A stretch of DNA of 64,000 bases from Planctomycetota bacterium (GCA_029260755.1 JAJDCQ010000159.1:91479-155478); one strand, 5' to 3'. Counted from the stretch's first letter, positions 18,119-27,341 are shown. Notes: generated from the sequence alone by a model not told the origin. Program-made: numbers and translations.

Positions 18119-19972
18119 TCAGTAGACCCAGCCCCGCGGGAGACTCGATTCGAGGTCGCGCTTCGCCCGCTCGGAGACGCCCGGCGCCTCGAGACGCACC
18201 TCCTCGAGGGAGCCCGCAGAGGCCAGGCTCGACGCGCCGGCGTCGGTCACGCCGACCGGCGTCGAGCCGTCGGCCGACGGCGGAACGAAGCGCTCGCGGA
18301 TGGTCAGCCGCCGCAGGGCGGGGAGCCGGGCGATCGCGGCGAGCCCCTCGTCGTCGACCGCGACGTCCGAGAGCGCGAGCTCCTCGAGGGACGAGTGCCC
18401 CGCGCCGAGGCCGCATCCGGAGACCGACGGGCTGCCGCGGACCGACAGGCTCTCGAGCGACTCGGCGCCCGCGAGCGCGGCCAGGCCATCGTCGGTGATC
18501 CCGGAGCAGGCGATCGCGTCGAGCCGCTCGAGGGCGTCGACGCTCGTGAGGCCGCCGCCGGTCGCGCCGTCGCCGAGCCCCTCGAGGGCGAGCGCCGCGA
18601 GCGCCGGCAGGCGCGCGAGGTGCGCGAGCCCGGCGTCGGTCACCTCAGCGCTCCGCGTGATCGAGAGACGCCGGAGCGCGGGTAACGCCGACAGCTCGGC
18701 GAGGGCGTCGTCGCCGGCGACCGAGAGCCCGAGCACCTCGAGCCGGGAGAGCGACGCGAGGGCGCGGATCTCGGCGGCGCCCGCCGCCACGCTCGCGCCG
18801 AAGGCGAGCTCGCGCAGGCCGGTCGCTCGCCCGAGCGCGGTGAACGAGGACGCTCCCACCGCCGCTCCGCCGATGACCAGCCCCTCGAGCGCCGGGAGCT
18901 CGACGAGCGCGGCGATGCCACGGTCGCCCAGCTTCCCGCAGCCGGGGAGCCAGAGCACGCGCAGCGTCTCGACCTTCGCGAGCGTCGCCGCCACCTTGTC
19001 GGTGAGACGCGAGGACTGCCCGACCTCGAGCCTCTCGAGCCCCTTCGCCCCCGCAAGCGCCGAAAGGCCGGCGCCGGTCGCGGCGCTCGCGCCGGTCACG
19101 GCGAGACGCCGGAGCGAGGGGAGCGCCGCCAGGACCGCGAAGGCGTCCTTCTTGAACGCCTTCACGTTCCAGACCGAGACCTCCTCGAGCCGCGCGCAGC
19201 GCGCGAGCGGCGCGAGGGCGGGCTCGGTGAGCTTCCGGAGATCCGCGAGACGCAGCGCCTCGAGCCGCGCATCCGCGGCGAGCGCCTCGAAGGCGCCGCC
19301 ACGGAGCTTGCCGAGCCCCTCGAGCGAGAGAACGCGGAGCCGCCCCGCCTCGAGGAGAGGAGCGAGCGAGGCGTCGCCGAGCTGCGGGCAGGCCTGGAGA
19401 CGAAGATGCTCGAGCGCCGGCAGCTCGGCGAGCGAGGCGATCGACGCGTCGCCGAACTGCCAGCTCACGATGTCGAGCCGGCGCAGCGCGGCGATCCGGC
19501 CGACGGGGCCGAGCGCATCGCGGGGAAGCGCGGCCGCGAACGGAAGTGAGAGCTCCGCCAGCGCGGGCAGATCCACGAGCGACACGAGCCCGGCACCACT
19601 CCACGTGCCGGCGCCCCATATCTCGAGCCGCTCGAGCAACCCGAGCCGCGCGAGCGAGGTGAGGCCGGCGTCGGTGACCGCGCGCGCTCCGAAGCTCAGT
19701 CGACGGAGCGAGCGGATCCGGGTCAGCTCGCGGAGGCCGGCGTCGTCGATGTCGCCCCCGAACGCGACCCCATGGACACCGGCGTCCGCGAGCGCCTCCG
19801 CAATGGCCGGGAGGTTGCGGCCGTCATCCTCGCGCAGGACTACGTCCCACGGCTCGTCGTCGTCGACGACGATCGGGCGTCCCGACGCGGCCGGCGTGTG
19901 CCCGAGGACGAGCGGACGACCATCGCGGACCGTCGAGACCTGCGCCTTGAACGGCAGATCGAACGTGCTCAC
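18119..19972 (-). CDS. Leucine-rich repeat protein
   Basis: A 617-residue protein starting with GTG (19970-19972), which overlaps the stop of the WD40 gene (GTGA). After about 75 N-terminal residues comes an array of over twenty LRRs of roughly 24 residues with units such as LRRLSFGARAVTDAGLTSL and LERLDAIACSGITDDGLAAL. The VTDAGL spacing is that of the AMN1/F-box-like or ribonuclease-inhibitor-like class. No signal peptide or membrane helix is evident, so it is probably a cytoplasmic binding scaffold. It is the last gene of the glyQ-led operon and, with the WD40 gene before it, looks like an interaction module. The partner is unknown. Confidence 0.88.
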   Translation of the reverse strand: MSTFDLPFKAQVSTVRDGRPLVLGHTPAASGRPIVVDDDEPWDVVLREDDGRNLPAIAEALADAGVHGVAFGGDIDDAGLRELTRIRSLRRLSFGARAVTDAGLTSLARLGLLERLEIWGAGTWSGAGLVSLVDLPALAELSLPFAAALPRDALGPVGRIAALRRLDIVSWQFGDASIASLAELPALEHLRLQACPQLGDASLAPLLEAGRLRVLSLEGLGKLRGGAFEALAADARLEALRLADLRKLTEPALAPLARCARLEEVSVWNVKAFKKDAFAVLAALPSLRRLAVTGASAATGAGLSALAGAKGLERLEVGQSSRLTDKVAATLAKVETLRVLWLPGCGKLGDRGIAALVELPALEGLVIGGAAVGASSFTALGRATGLRELAFGASVAAGAAEIRALASLSRLEVLGLSVAGDDALAELSALPALRRLSITRSAEVTDAGLAHLARLPALAALALEGLGDGATGGGLTSVDALERLDAIACSGITDDGLAALAGAESLESLSVRGSPSVSGCGLGAGHSSLEELALSDVAVDDEGLAAIARLPALRRLTIRERFVPPSADGSTPVGVTDAGASSLASAGSLEEVRLEAPGVSERAKRDLESSLPRGWVY

Positions 19973-21009
19973 TCGCGAAGCTCCCAGATGACGACGGCGC
20001 CATCGTGGCCGCCCGAGGCGAACGCGCGGCCGTCGGGCCGCCATGCGAGGGCGGTGACGGGGCGCGGCTTCAGACCGCGGCTCATCGCATCCTTCGCTTC
20101 GACCTCGCTCTCGCCCTCGAGCGCGGGGTCCCACGGGTTCCACGCGCGGATCGTCCCGCGCTCGCCGCTCGAGATGACCCATCGGCCGTCGGGGCTCCAG
20201 GCGATCGCGCCGATCCACCCGTCGTGGCCGACGAGGGTCGCGACGAGCGCACCCGACTTCGCGGCGCGAAGATCCCAGAGCCGGATCTTCGGCGCGTCGA
20301 ACCAGCTCGCGGTCGCGAGGCGGGCGGCCTCGGGCGAGAACGCCGCGGCCATGAGCTGCCCGGTGTCCTTCTGGATGGCGCCGAGGCGCTCGGCGCCGTC
20401 CTCCCCGTCGAGCGCCCAAAGGACGATCGCGCTCGTCATGCCGTCGGCGAGGGTCGCGTTCAGCAGACGCGACCCGTCGGGGGCGAGGGCGATCGGCGAG
20501 GCGATGCCCTCGACCGTCTCGTGCGGGGCCACCTCGCCGCCCTCGATGAGGTGCGTCCCGACGCCGGCGATCGCGAGGATCGATCGGTCGCTCGACGCGG
20601 CGAGGTGGGTGCCCGCCGCCGCATCGAACGGGGTGATCGGCCGCCCGCTCGCGACGTCCCATCGGCGCGGCAGGTGATCCGCGCTCGCGGTGACGAGGGT
20701 GGCGCCGTCCGCGTCGAAGACGATCCCATGGACGGGGCCCGCGTGCGCACGCCCCCGGGCGAGGTCGAGGGTGACGAGGCGGTCGCCCTGATCGACGTCC
20801 CAGAGATGGACCGTTCCGTCCGACGCCCCCGAGGCGACGAGCTTCCCGTCGGGGCTCCACGCGACCGCGAGCACGCGGACGCCCTTCCCGTCGTGACGCC
20901 CGATCGTGCGCGCGGAGGCGAACCCCGAGCACCCGGAACCGACCGCGACCGACGCGACGAGCATCGAGACGGCGAGCCGCGCGGTCGCAGCTCCCGCCGC
21001 CGCTCTCAC
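19969..21009 (-). CDS. WD40 repeat lipoprotein
   Basis: A 346-residue protein starting with GTG (21007-21009), which overlaps the upstream DUF4003 stop (GTGA). The N terminus is a signal peptide (ARLAVSMLVASVAVGSGC) with a possible lipobox Cys near residue 27, although the -3 position (Gly) is not ideal. About seven WD40-like repeats follow (WSPDGKLVASGASDGTVHLW, then several weaker ones, ending HDGAVVIWELRE), the size of one propeller. It should face the periplasm or outer side of the inner membrane if processed. Its stop overlaps the LRR gene start. The function is unknown; both products are scaffold-type. Confidence 0.85.
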   Translation of the reverse strand: MRAAAGAATARLAVSMLVASVAVGSGCSGFASARTIGRHDGKGVRVLAVAWSPDGKLVASGASDGTVHLWDVDQGDRLVTLDLARGRAHAGPVHGIVFDADGATLVTASADHLPRRWDVASGRPITPFDAAAGTHLAASSDRSILAIAGVGTHLIEGGEVAPHETVEGIASPIALAPDGSRLLNATLADGMTSAIVLWALDGEDGAERLGAIQKDTGQLMAAAFSPEAARLATASWFDAPKIRLWDLRAAKSGALVATLVGHDGWIGAIAWSPDGRWVISSGERGTIRAWNPWDPALEGESEVEAKDAMSRGLKPRPVTALAWRPDGRAFASGGHDGAVVIWELRE

Positions 21010-21998
21010 GAGGCCGCCTGCGTCGCGGCGGCGACGGCTCCGTGGGCCGCCTGCGTGGTGAGGAGACGGCGAATCCGATCGAGCTCGTGCGGGTCGGTCA
21101 CCGGCTCGTCGAGCTCGTCGTGGCCGATCCGCTCGATGAACGTGAGGCCGGCGCCGAGCGCGAACGTCTCGAGGATGCCCGGCCGCGGGCGGAGCTCGCG
21201 GACGAGCGCGCGGATCGCGATCGTGCGCTCGACGATCGGCTCGACCGGTCCGCGTAGATGCGCGAGGAGGGCGAGCTCGTCGTAGTCGGCCTGCCAGATC
21301 GAGACGTCCGCGTCGCGGAACCGCTCGGCGAGGAGCTGGAACCGGTCGGCGGCGTGGCGCGGATCGAGGTCGGCCGCCGCGAGCAGGTTCGCCGCGGTCT
21401 GAAGCGGGTCGCCGAGCGGGAAGCCGCGCTCGCGGAGCGCCTGGTAGACCGCCTCGATGCCGTCGCCGATCACGTCGGGATCGCCCGGGCGATCGACGAG
21501 GAGCGCCGCGGCGGGAAAGTCCTCGGGCCCGGTGAGCCAGAAGTGGTGCTTCTTCATCGCCTCGTAGATCGCCCCGAACCGCTCGACCCGCGCCCGGTCG
21601 ACCGGCGTCGCGTCGGGCGTCGACCGACGGAGCACCACGATGGCGGCCGTCTCCCACGGCCCGCCGCCGCGCCGCAATCCGATCTCGCGGAACAGGGCGC
21701 GGACGCGCTCGACGTCGTCCGAGTAGGCGGCCGGGTCGCCGGCGTCCCGGGCGATGCCCGCGCTCACGAAGACGCGGAACGGCCCGGTAAGGTCGCTGAA
21801 CCAGCCAGCCCCGGCCTTCAGCCCCTCGGCCACCTCGGCGATCGCCCGGGCGACCTCGTCCGGCTCGCCGGCCGTCGTGACCGCCGTGAGGGCGGCGAAG
21901 CGCTGGATGCCGGGCGGCTCGAGCCAGCTCCGATCGGCCTCGAGCGCCTCGTAGATCGCGCGATACCGCTCGAACGGCGCGTCGGGCAGGTGGATCAC
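21006..21998 (-). CDS. DUF4003 family protein
   Basis: A 330-residue all-helical protein, likely DUF4003: the characteristic AIYEAMKKHHFWLTG segment and a GIEAVYQALRERGFPLGDP segment are visible. There are two or three internal repeats of an RYRAIYEALEADRSWL-type unit. No catalytic motif is known for the family. The start is GTG (21996-21998), 4 bp after the glyS stop. Family members have no assigned biochemical role, and association with glyQS is unusual. The family name is recalled, not searched. Confidence 0.72.
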   Translation of the reverse strand: MIHLPDAPFERYRAIYEALEADRSWLEPPGIQRFAALTAVTTAGEPDEVARAIAEVAEGLKAGAGWFSDLTGPFRVFVSAGIARDAGDPAAYSDDVERVRALFREIGLRRGGGPWETAAIVVLRRSTPDATPVDRARVERFGAIYEAMKKHHFWLTGPEDFPAAALLVDRPGDPDVIGDGIEAVYQALRERGFPLGDPLQTAANLLAAADLDPRHAADRFQLLAERFRDADVSIWQADYDELALLAHLRGPVEPIVERTIAIRALVRELRPRPGILETFALGAGLTFIERIGHDELDEPVTDPHELDRIRRLLTTQAAHGAVAAATQAAS

Positions 21999-22002
21999 CG
22001 GG

Positions 22003-24195
22003 TCACCCGGCCGCGTCGTCGCCGGTCTTGCGCTGGACGAGATCGAGCCGCGCGAACCGATCGGCGAGGAGCCCGTTCACGGCGAGGCAGAGGCGCTGCC
22101 GGTTGCGGCGAACGTCGTCCTCCTTCGCCATGACGAAGACCTTGTCGAAGAACGCGTGGACCGGCTCGGCGAACACGTCGCGGAAGCGGCGCGACGCATC
22201 GACGTAGCTCCCGGCGTCGACGAGCCCGCGGATGGCCGCGCCGTGCTCGGCGAGGACGGCGTGGAGCGACCTCTCTTCGGGCTCGCTCATCAGCGCCGCG
22301 TCGGGCTCGCCGGCGCGCTCGTCGTCCTTCATCTTCTTCGCGATGTTGAACGTCCGCTCGCCGACCTCGAGGAGGCCGTCGAACGCGTCGTCTTCGGCGA
22401 GCTCGCCGAGCGCGGCGATCCGCCGCCACAGGTCGGGGACGTTCGCGAAGCCGACGGCCAGCGCCGCGTCGACGAGGTCGTGGCGCAGCCCGCGCCCGCC
22501 GCGGTCGACCGGCGCCCGCGCCGTCGAGACGATCCGGTCGCGGAGAAACTCCATCACGTCGGCGACGCCGAGCTCCGCCTCGCCGGCCACCTTCTTCTTC
22601 TTGGCGTCGGCATCCGGCTTGCCCTGCGCGGCCAGTGCGGCGAAGCCCTCGGTGACGGCCGCCTCGAGGTCGAGGGCGAGGTCGCGCTCCTCGAGGACCC
22701 GGACGATCGCCGCCGCCTGGCGCCGGATCCCGAACGGGTCCTTGCTGCCCGACGGGCGCGCCCCGACGGCGAACGCGCAGACGACGTTGTCGAGCTTCTC
22801 GGCGAGCGCCAGGATCACGCCGAGCGGCGTCTCGGGGAGCGGATCGTCGACGCCCTTGGGCTGGTAGTGCTCGGCGAGCGCCGCGGCGACGGCGTCGCTC
22901 TCGCCCTGGCGCCGCGCGTACTCGCGGCCGACGACGCCCTGGAGCTCGGGGAACTCGCCGACCATGTCGGTGAGCAGATCGGCCTTGGCGAGCGAGGCGG
23001 CGAGCTCGATCTCGTCCCTGCCGAGGTCGGACGCGACCTGCGCGGCCACCCAGACGGCCAGGCGGGCGAGGCGCTCGCCCTTCTCGGCCATCGTCCCGAG
23101 GCGCAGGCCGAAGACCATCCCGGCGAGATCGGAGCGCCGCTCGCGGAGGCTTCGCTTGAGGTCCTGGCGGAGGAAGAACTCGGCGTCGTGGAGGCGCGCC
23201 GCGAGGACGCGCGCGTTCCCGTCGCGGACGGTGTCGGACTGCTCGGCGGTCCGGTTGCTGACGAAGGCGAAGCTCGCGACGATCTTCCCGTCGGCGTCCG
23301 CGAGGGGGAAGTATCGCTGATGGCTCGTCATGGCCGCCTCGAGCACCTCGCGCGGCAGCTCGAGGAAGCGCTCGGAGAAGCTCGCCGTGACGACGTGCGG
23401 GTGCTCGGTCAGGTTCGCCACCTCGTCGACGAGGTCGGGGTGGCGGTTCTTGCTCCCGTGACGGCCGAAGACCTCGGCGAGCCCGGTCTCGACCACCCGC
23501 TGGCGCTCCACCTGGTCGACGATCACGAAGCGCTCGCGGAGCGCGCGGCGATACGCGCCGAAGTCGGCGCTGCCGATCTCGATCGGGCCGGGGGCGAGGA
23601 AGGGATGCCCGGCGGCGGTGCGGCCGGCGGTGAGCCCGTTCCACGCGACGGGGACGACGTCGTCGCCGAGCAGCGCGAGGAGCGAGCGGATCGGGCGGGC
23701 GAACGTCTTGTCGCGGACGCCCGGCACCCAGCGCATCGACTTCGGCAGCGCGATCGCGTCGATCAGCGCGGCGAGCGCGTCGGGGAGCACCGCGGCGGCC
23801 GGCCCGCCCTCGACGCGCTTGCGCACGACGCAGTAGCGGCCGTTCTTGCCGGCGACCTCGCCGATCGCGACGTCTTTGGGGTCGACGCCCTGGCCCCGAG
23901 CGAAGCCGATCAGCGCCTTGGTCGGGTTGCCGTCGGCGTCGTGGGCGCGGTCTTCCGGCGGACCGCTCGCCTCGACGTCCTCGTCGGGCTGCCGGTCGCG
24001 GACGTCCTTGACCGCCACGACGAGGCGGCGCGGGCTGCCGGTCGCGGCGATCCCGTCGCCCTCCTGACGGTCGGCCTCGAGGAGGCGCGCCTCGCGGAGC
24101 TTCGCGTCGATGAGGCCGGGGAGATCGTCGATCGCGCGGGTGAGGTAGCTCGCGGGGAGCTCCTCGCAGCCGATCTCGAAGAGGAGGTCTGGCAT
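22003..24195 (-). CDS. glyS: Glycyl-tRNA synthetase beta subunit
   Basis: A 730-residue protein of the usual length (about 690-730). It starts MPDLLFEIGCEELPA, the family signature. The body has the tRNA-binding region (RWVPGVRDKTFARPIRSLLAL), the region EAAMTSHQRYFPL, and the C-terminal anticodon-binding-like helical part. It works with the alpha subunit in an alpha2-beta2 complex that charges tRNA-Gly. The ATG at 24193-24195 has AGGATA upstream; a longer start at 24234 is less likely because it would reach back into glyQ. A Lys/Ala-rich stretch (DADAKKKKVAG) interrupts the C-terminal part and may be an insertion. It is 4 bp after glyQ. Confidence 0.96.
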   Translation of the reverse strand: MPDLLFEIGCEELPASYLTRAIDDLPGLIDAKLREARLLEADRQEGDGIAATGSPRRLVVAVKDVRDRQPDEDVEASGPPEDRAHDADGNPTKALIGFARGQGVDPKDVAIGEVAGKNGRYCVVRKRVEGGPAAAVLPDALAALIDAIALPKSMRWVPGVRDKTFARPIRSLLALLGDDVVPVAWNGLTAGRTAAGHPFLAPGPIEIGSADFGAYRRALRERFVIVDQVERQRVVETGLAEVFGRHGSKNRHPDLVDEVANLTEHPHVVTASFSERFLELPREVLEAAMTSHQRYFPLADADGKIVASFAFVSNRTAEQSDTVRDGNARVLAARLHDAEFFLRQDLKRSLRERRSDLAGMVFGLRLGTMAEKGERLARLAVWVAAQVASDLGRDEIELAASLAKADLLTDMVGEFPELQGVVGREYARRQGESDAVAAALAEHYQPKGVDDPLPETPLGVILALAEKLDNVVCAFAVGARPSGSKDPFGIRRQAAAIVRVLEERDLALDLEAAVTEGFAALAAQGKPDADAKKKKVAGEAELGVADVMEFLRDRIVSTARAPVDRGGRGLRHDLVDAALAVGFANVPDLWRRIAALGELAEDDAFDGLLEVGERTFNIAKKMKDDERAGEPDAALMSEPEERSLHAVLAEHGAAIRGLVDAGSYVDASRRFRDVFAEPVHAFFDKVFVMAKEDDVRRNRQRLCLAVNGLLADRFARLDLVQRKTGDDAAG

Positions 24196-24199
24196 GTCG

Positions 24200-25258
24200 T
24201 TATCCTGCGGCTCCCTTCCTGCGGGACTCGCCATTGGTTCCCTTCGCCGCGGCCAGGAGCGGGTGCCCCATCGCCTCGCGCAGCTCCACGTAGGCCTTCG
24301 CGCAGCGCCGGGCGAGAACGCGGATCCGCTGCATGAAGCCGGCGCGCTGGGCGACGCCGATCGCGCCGCGCGCGTCGAGCAGGTTGAAGCTGTGGCTGCA
24401 CTTGAGGACGTAGTCGTAGGCGGGACCGACGAGCGCCTGCTCGCGCACGCGGCCGTGGCGGGCGTCGATCTCCTCCGGGCTCTCCTTGCCCTTCTTCTTG
24501 CCCTTGCCCTTGCCGGGGCCGTCGCCGACGGCCGCCTCGGCCATCGCGAGGAGCCGGTCGGCCTCCTTCTCGAACTGCTCGAACAGCGCGAAGTGGAGCT
24601 CGGCGTCGGACTGGTCGAAGTTGTAGACCGACCCCTCGTACTCGTTGCGGAGGTGCACGTGGCCGTAGTCGACCACGGTCCCGTCGTCGGGGTTCCGCGC
24701 CCACTCCAGGTCGAAGACGCTGTCGGTCTGCTGGAGGAACATCGCGATCCGCTCGAGCCCGTAGGTGATCTCGAGCGAGATCGGGTCGAGGTCGATCTGG
24801 CCGACCTGCTGGAAGTAGGTGAACTGGGTCACCTCCATCCCGTCGAGCCACACCTCCCAGCCGAGCCCGGCCGCCCCGAACGTCGGCTGCTCCCAGTCGT
24901 CCTCGACGAAGCGCAGGTCGTGCTCGCGCAGATCGATCCCGAGCTGGCGGAGGCTCTCGATGTAGAGCTCCTGGGCGTCGTCGGGCGCCGGCTTGATCAG
25001 CACCTGGAACTGGTAGTAGTGCTGGAGCCGGAAGGGATTCTCGCCGTAGCGCCCGTCGGTGGGGCGGCGGCTCGGCTCGACGTAGGCGGTCCGCCAGGGC
25101 TCGGGGCCGAGCGCCCGCAGGAACGTCGAGGGGTTCAGCGTCCCGGCGCCCTTCTCGATGTCGTAGGGCTGACGGATCACGCACCCCCGCTCGGCCCAGT
25201 ACGACTGGAGGCGGATGATGATGTCCTGAAAGGTCAGCCTGGATGCAGTCTCGGGCAT
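24200..25258 (-). CDS. glyQ: Glycyl-tRNA synthetase alpha subunit, with Gly/Lys-rich insertion
   Basis: A 352-residue class II aminoacyl-tRNA synthetase subunit that forms glycyl-adenylate. Conserved blocks include LTFQDIIIRLQSYW, GAGTLNPSTFLRALGPEPW, PSRRPTDGRYGENPFRLQHY, FGAAGLGWEVWLDGMEVTQF and YVLKCSHSFNLLDARGAI. The family is usually near 290-310 residues. The excess is partly a low-complexity insertion, AVGDGPGKGKGKKKGKESP, between the catalytic core and the C-terminal helices, plus a basic tail. A promoter with a perfect TTGACA -35 lies 28-57 bp upstream. It is the first gene of a five-gene operon. Confidence 0.95.
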   Translation of the reverse strand: MPETASRLTFQDIIIRLQSYWAERGCVIRQPYDIEKGAGTLNPSTFLRALGPEPWRTAYVEPSRRPTDGRYGENPFRLQHYYQFQVLIKPAPDDAQELYIESLRQLGIDLREHDLRFVEDDWEQPTFGAAGLGWEVWLDGMEVTQFTYFQQVGQIDLDPISLEITYGLERIAMFLQQTDSVFDLEWARNPDDGTVVDYGHVHLRNEYEGSVYNFDQSDAELHFALFEQFEKEADRLLAMAEAAVGDGPGKGKGKKKGKESPEEIDARHGRVREQALVGPAYDYVLKCSHSFNLLDARGAIGVAQRAGFMQRIRVLARRCAKAYVELREAMGHPLLAAAKGTNGESRRKGAAG

Positions 25259-25285
25259 GGGGTCGGTTCCTCGGGAAGGGCGGCG

Positions 25286-25315
25286 AAGATAGCCGCCCGG
25301 AAGGAGACGTGTCAA
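25286..25315 (-). promoter_or_regulatory. Promoter for glyQ operon
   Basis: On the minus strand TTGACA (25310-25315) is followed after 18 bp by TATCTT (25286-25291). The start of transcription would be near 25279, leaving a leader of about 20 nt, so no T-box leader is present. Confidence 0.6.
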
Positions 25316-25343
25316 CGCTCGCAACCCGCGACACCCCGGCCGA

Positions 25344-25373
25344 TTGACACGACGGGCCCGGAGGTGCTAATCA
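25344..25373 (+). promoter_or_regulatory. Possible promoter for the epimerase gene
   Basis: TTGACA (25344-25349) is a perfect -35; the best -10 candidates around 25366-25373 (GCTAAT or TAATCA) are weak. It is back to back with the glyQ promoter, about 28 bp between the two -35 boxes. Confidence 0.42.
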
Positions 25374-25457
25374 GGGGAGGCTCGGCGGGGGCCGCGCCAC
25401 GGCACACGCCCGCCCGAGCGTCGCGTCACGCGCGCCGGCCGCCGTCAGAGGAGTCGC

Positions 25458-27125
25458 ATGGGGAACGTCGCGATCACCGGAGTGAGCGGTTACATCGGCC
25501 GCGAGCTCGCGATGGCGTTCGAGTGCGACGACAGCGTCGACGAGGTCATCGGGATCGACATCAAGCCCCCCTCGGGCGAGATCCCCGACAAGCTCCGCTT
25601 CTACAACCACTCGATCGACCAGCCCTTCGACGAGATCTTCGCCAAGCACGAGGTCGAGGTGGCCTGCCACCTCGCGTTCATCCTCGATCCGATCAAAGAC
25701 ACCGACAAGATGGAGCGCGTCAACATCGACGGGACGCGCAACTTCCTGTCGGCGTGCGGCGCCGCCAAGACCAAGGTCGTCCTCTGCGTCAGCAGCGCGA
25801 CGGCCTACGGGGCGCACCCCGAGAACGGCCTCCCCCTCTACGAGGGCAGCGAGCTCCGGGCCGAGCCGAGCTTCCCCTACGCGTATCACAAGCGGCTCCA
25901 GGAGGGGATCTGCTACGAGTTCGCCCACAGCCACCCCGAGGTGGCGCTCTCGATCGTGCGGCCGGCGATCGTGGTCGGGCCGAACATGTCGAACTGGATG
26001 AGCCGGATGCTCGACCAGCCGAGCGTCCTCGCGCCGAGCGGCTACGACCCGCCGATCCAGTTCGTCCACGAGGAGGACATCGTCCGGGCGATCTTCCGCC
26101 TCCTCAAGATGGAGAAGACGGGCGTCTTCAACATCGCCGCCGACGGAGCGCTCCCCCTGTCGCACATCGCGACGCTGGCGGGCAAGCCGGTCCACCGGAT
26201 GCCGCTGTGGCTGATGCGGTCGCTGGTGCGGTTCTGCTGGACGTTCGGCATCAAGAAGTGGGGCGAGGCGCCGCCGGGCTTCATCCCATACGTGACCTGG
26301 CCGTGGGTCGTCTCGAACATGAAGGTCAAGTCGGAGGCCATGTTCGGCTTCCGCTACGACAGCCTCCGGGCGCTGCGAAGCTACCTCGACAGCAAGACCC
26401 ACGACGACCTGGCCGACACGAGCGCGCTCGTGGGCGTGGCCGACGTGGAGATCGTCGACGACGACGACGACGATGACGCCGACGACCTGATCCTCGAGGA
26501 CTACGCGGACGAGGAGCCCGAGGACGTCATCCCGGTCGGGTCGATCGTCCCGCAGACCGAGAAGGAGGACGCCGAAGCGGCGGCCGACGCCGCGGACGAC
26601 GACGACTCCGACGAGGACACCGACTCCGACGAAGAGGCCGAGGCCAAGGACGAGGACGAGCCGACGGCCAAGGACGAGGACGAGCCGACGGCCAAGGACG
26701 AGCCCGACGCCAAGGACGAGCCCGACGCCAAGGACGAGCCCGACGCCAAGGACGAGCCCGACGCCAAGGACGAGCCCGACGCCAAGGACGAGCCCGAGGC
26801 CAAGGACGAGCCCGACGCCAAGGACGAGCCCGACGCCAAGGACGAGCCCGAGGCCGAGGACGAGCCCGAGGCCAAGGACGATGCCGAGGACGAGGCCAAG
26901 GACGACGACACCGACCCCGACGACGAGGACGACGACGCCGCCGACGCGCGCGCCGACGCCGAGGACGCCCGCGCCGACGCGGAGGACGACGCCGAGGAAG
27001 GGGCGTCCGAGCCCAAGACCGCCAAGAGCGACGGCGCCGAGGCCGAGAAGGCCGAGAAGAAGAAGAAGGACGGCGACGAGAGCGCCGACGCCGAGACCAA
27101 GGACGAGGCCAAGGCGGACGCCTGA
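25458..27125 (+). CDS. NAD-dependent epimerase/dehydratase-like protein with long acidic repeat tail
   Basis: A 555-residue protein. Residues 1-310 are an extended short-chain dehydrogenase fold: NAD-binding GVSGYIG at the N terminus, SSATAYG, and the catalytic pair in AYHK. It probably acts on a nucleotide sugar or related substrate. From about residue 335 the chain is almost purely Asp, Glu, Ala, Lys and Pro: a poly-Asp run, two AKDEDEPT units and ten hexads of the AKDEPD type, and a Lys-rich end. This tail of about 220 residues should be disordered. The AGAGGAGTCGC before the ATG is a good ribosome-binding site. Epimerases normally end near residue 310-340, so the tail is an unusual fusion or expansion. 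Confidence 0.85.
   Translation: MGNVAITGVSGYIGRELAMAFECDDSVDEVIGIDIKPPSGEIPDKLRFYNHSIDQPFDEIFAKHEVEVACHLAFILDPIKDTDKMERVNIDGTRNFLSACGAAKTKVVLCVSSATAYGAHPENGLPLYEGSELRAEPSFPYAYHKRLQEGICYEFAHSHPEVALSIVRPAIVVGPNMSNWMSRMLDQPSVLAPSGYDPPIQFVHEEDIVRAIFRLLKMEKTGVFNIAADGALPLSHIATLAGKPVHRMPLWLMRSLVRFCWTFGIKKWGEAPPGFIPYVTWPWVVSNMKVKSEAMFGFRYDSLRALRSYLDSKTHDDLADTSALVGVADVEIVDDDDDDDADDLILEDYADEEPEDVIPVGSIVPQTEKEDAEAAADAADDDDSDEDTDSDEEAEAKDEDEPTAKDEDEPTAKDEPDAKDEPDAKDEPDAKDEPDAKDEPDAKDEPEAKDEPDAKDEPDAKDEPEAEDEPEAKDDAEDEAKDDDTDPDDEDDDAADARADAEDARADAEDDAEEGASEPKTAKSDGAEAEKAEKKKKDGDESADAETKDEAKADA
26643..26870 (+). repeat. In-frame tandem repeat coding the acidic tail
   Basis: Two 24-bp units (26643-26690) are followed by ten 18-bp units (26691-26870) based on GCCAAGGACGAGCCCGAC. 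Most copies are identical or differ at one base, so the array is recent or being homogenised. Every unit is a multiple of three, so changes in copy number keep the reading frame. Confidence 0.95.
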
Positions 27126-27156
27126 CCCGACCCGAGGCTCCCTCCCGCAAGCGCCA

Positions 27157-27194
27157 CGAGGCGCGAGGCTTCGGTCACGAGGCGTCGCGCCTCG
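27157..27194 (+). terminator. Terminator-like hairpin after the epimerase gene
   Basis: Perfect 10-bp stem CGAGGCGCGA/TCGCGCCTCG with an 18-nt loop, 31 bp after the stop. No T-run follows. Confidence 0.45.
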
Positions 27195-27341
27195 ACGCGT
27201 TCCGGGCCCAGCCGCATCGCCGAGCTGCTGCGAACATCCCCCGAAAAGCCCAAATGATCGGCCCCTCCGGCCCGTATTCATCGGAGCCACCCCCGCTCCA
27301 CGCGCCCGTTCGGAACCTGTTCGAGGGCATCTCGGAGGTGG

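Noticed and set aside
25259..25285. T-box riboswitch before glyQ
   Set aside because: The promoter leaves only about 20 nt of leader, far too short for a T-box.
26643..26870. Array of regular repeats as a possible CRISPR
   Set aside because: Units are contiguous without spacers and in frame with the epimerase-like gene, so this is a coding tandem repeat.
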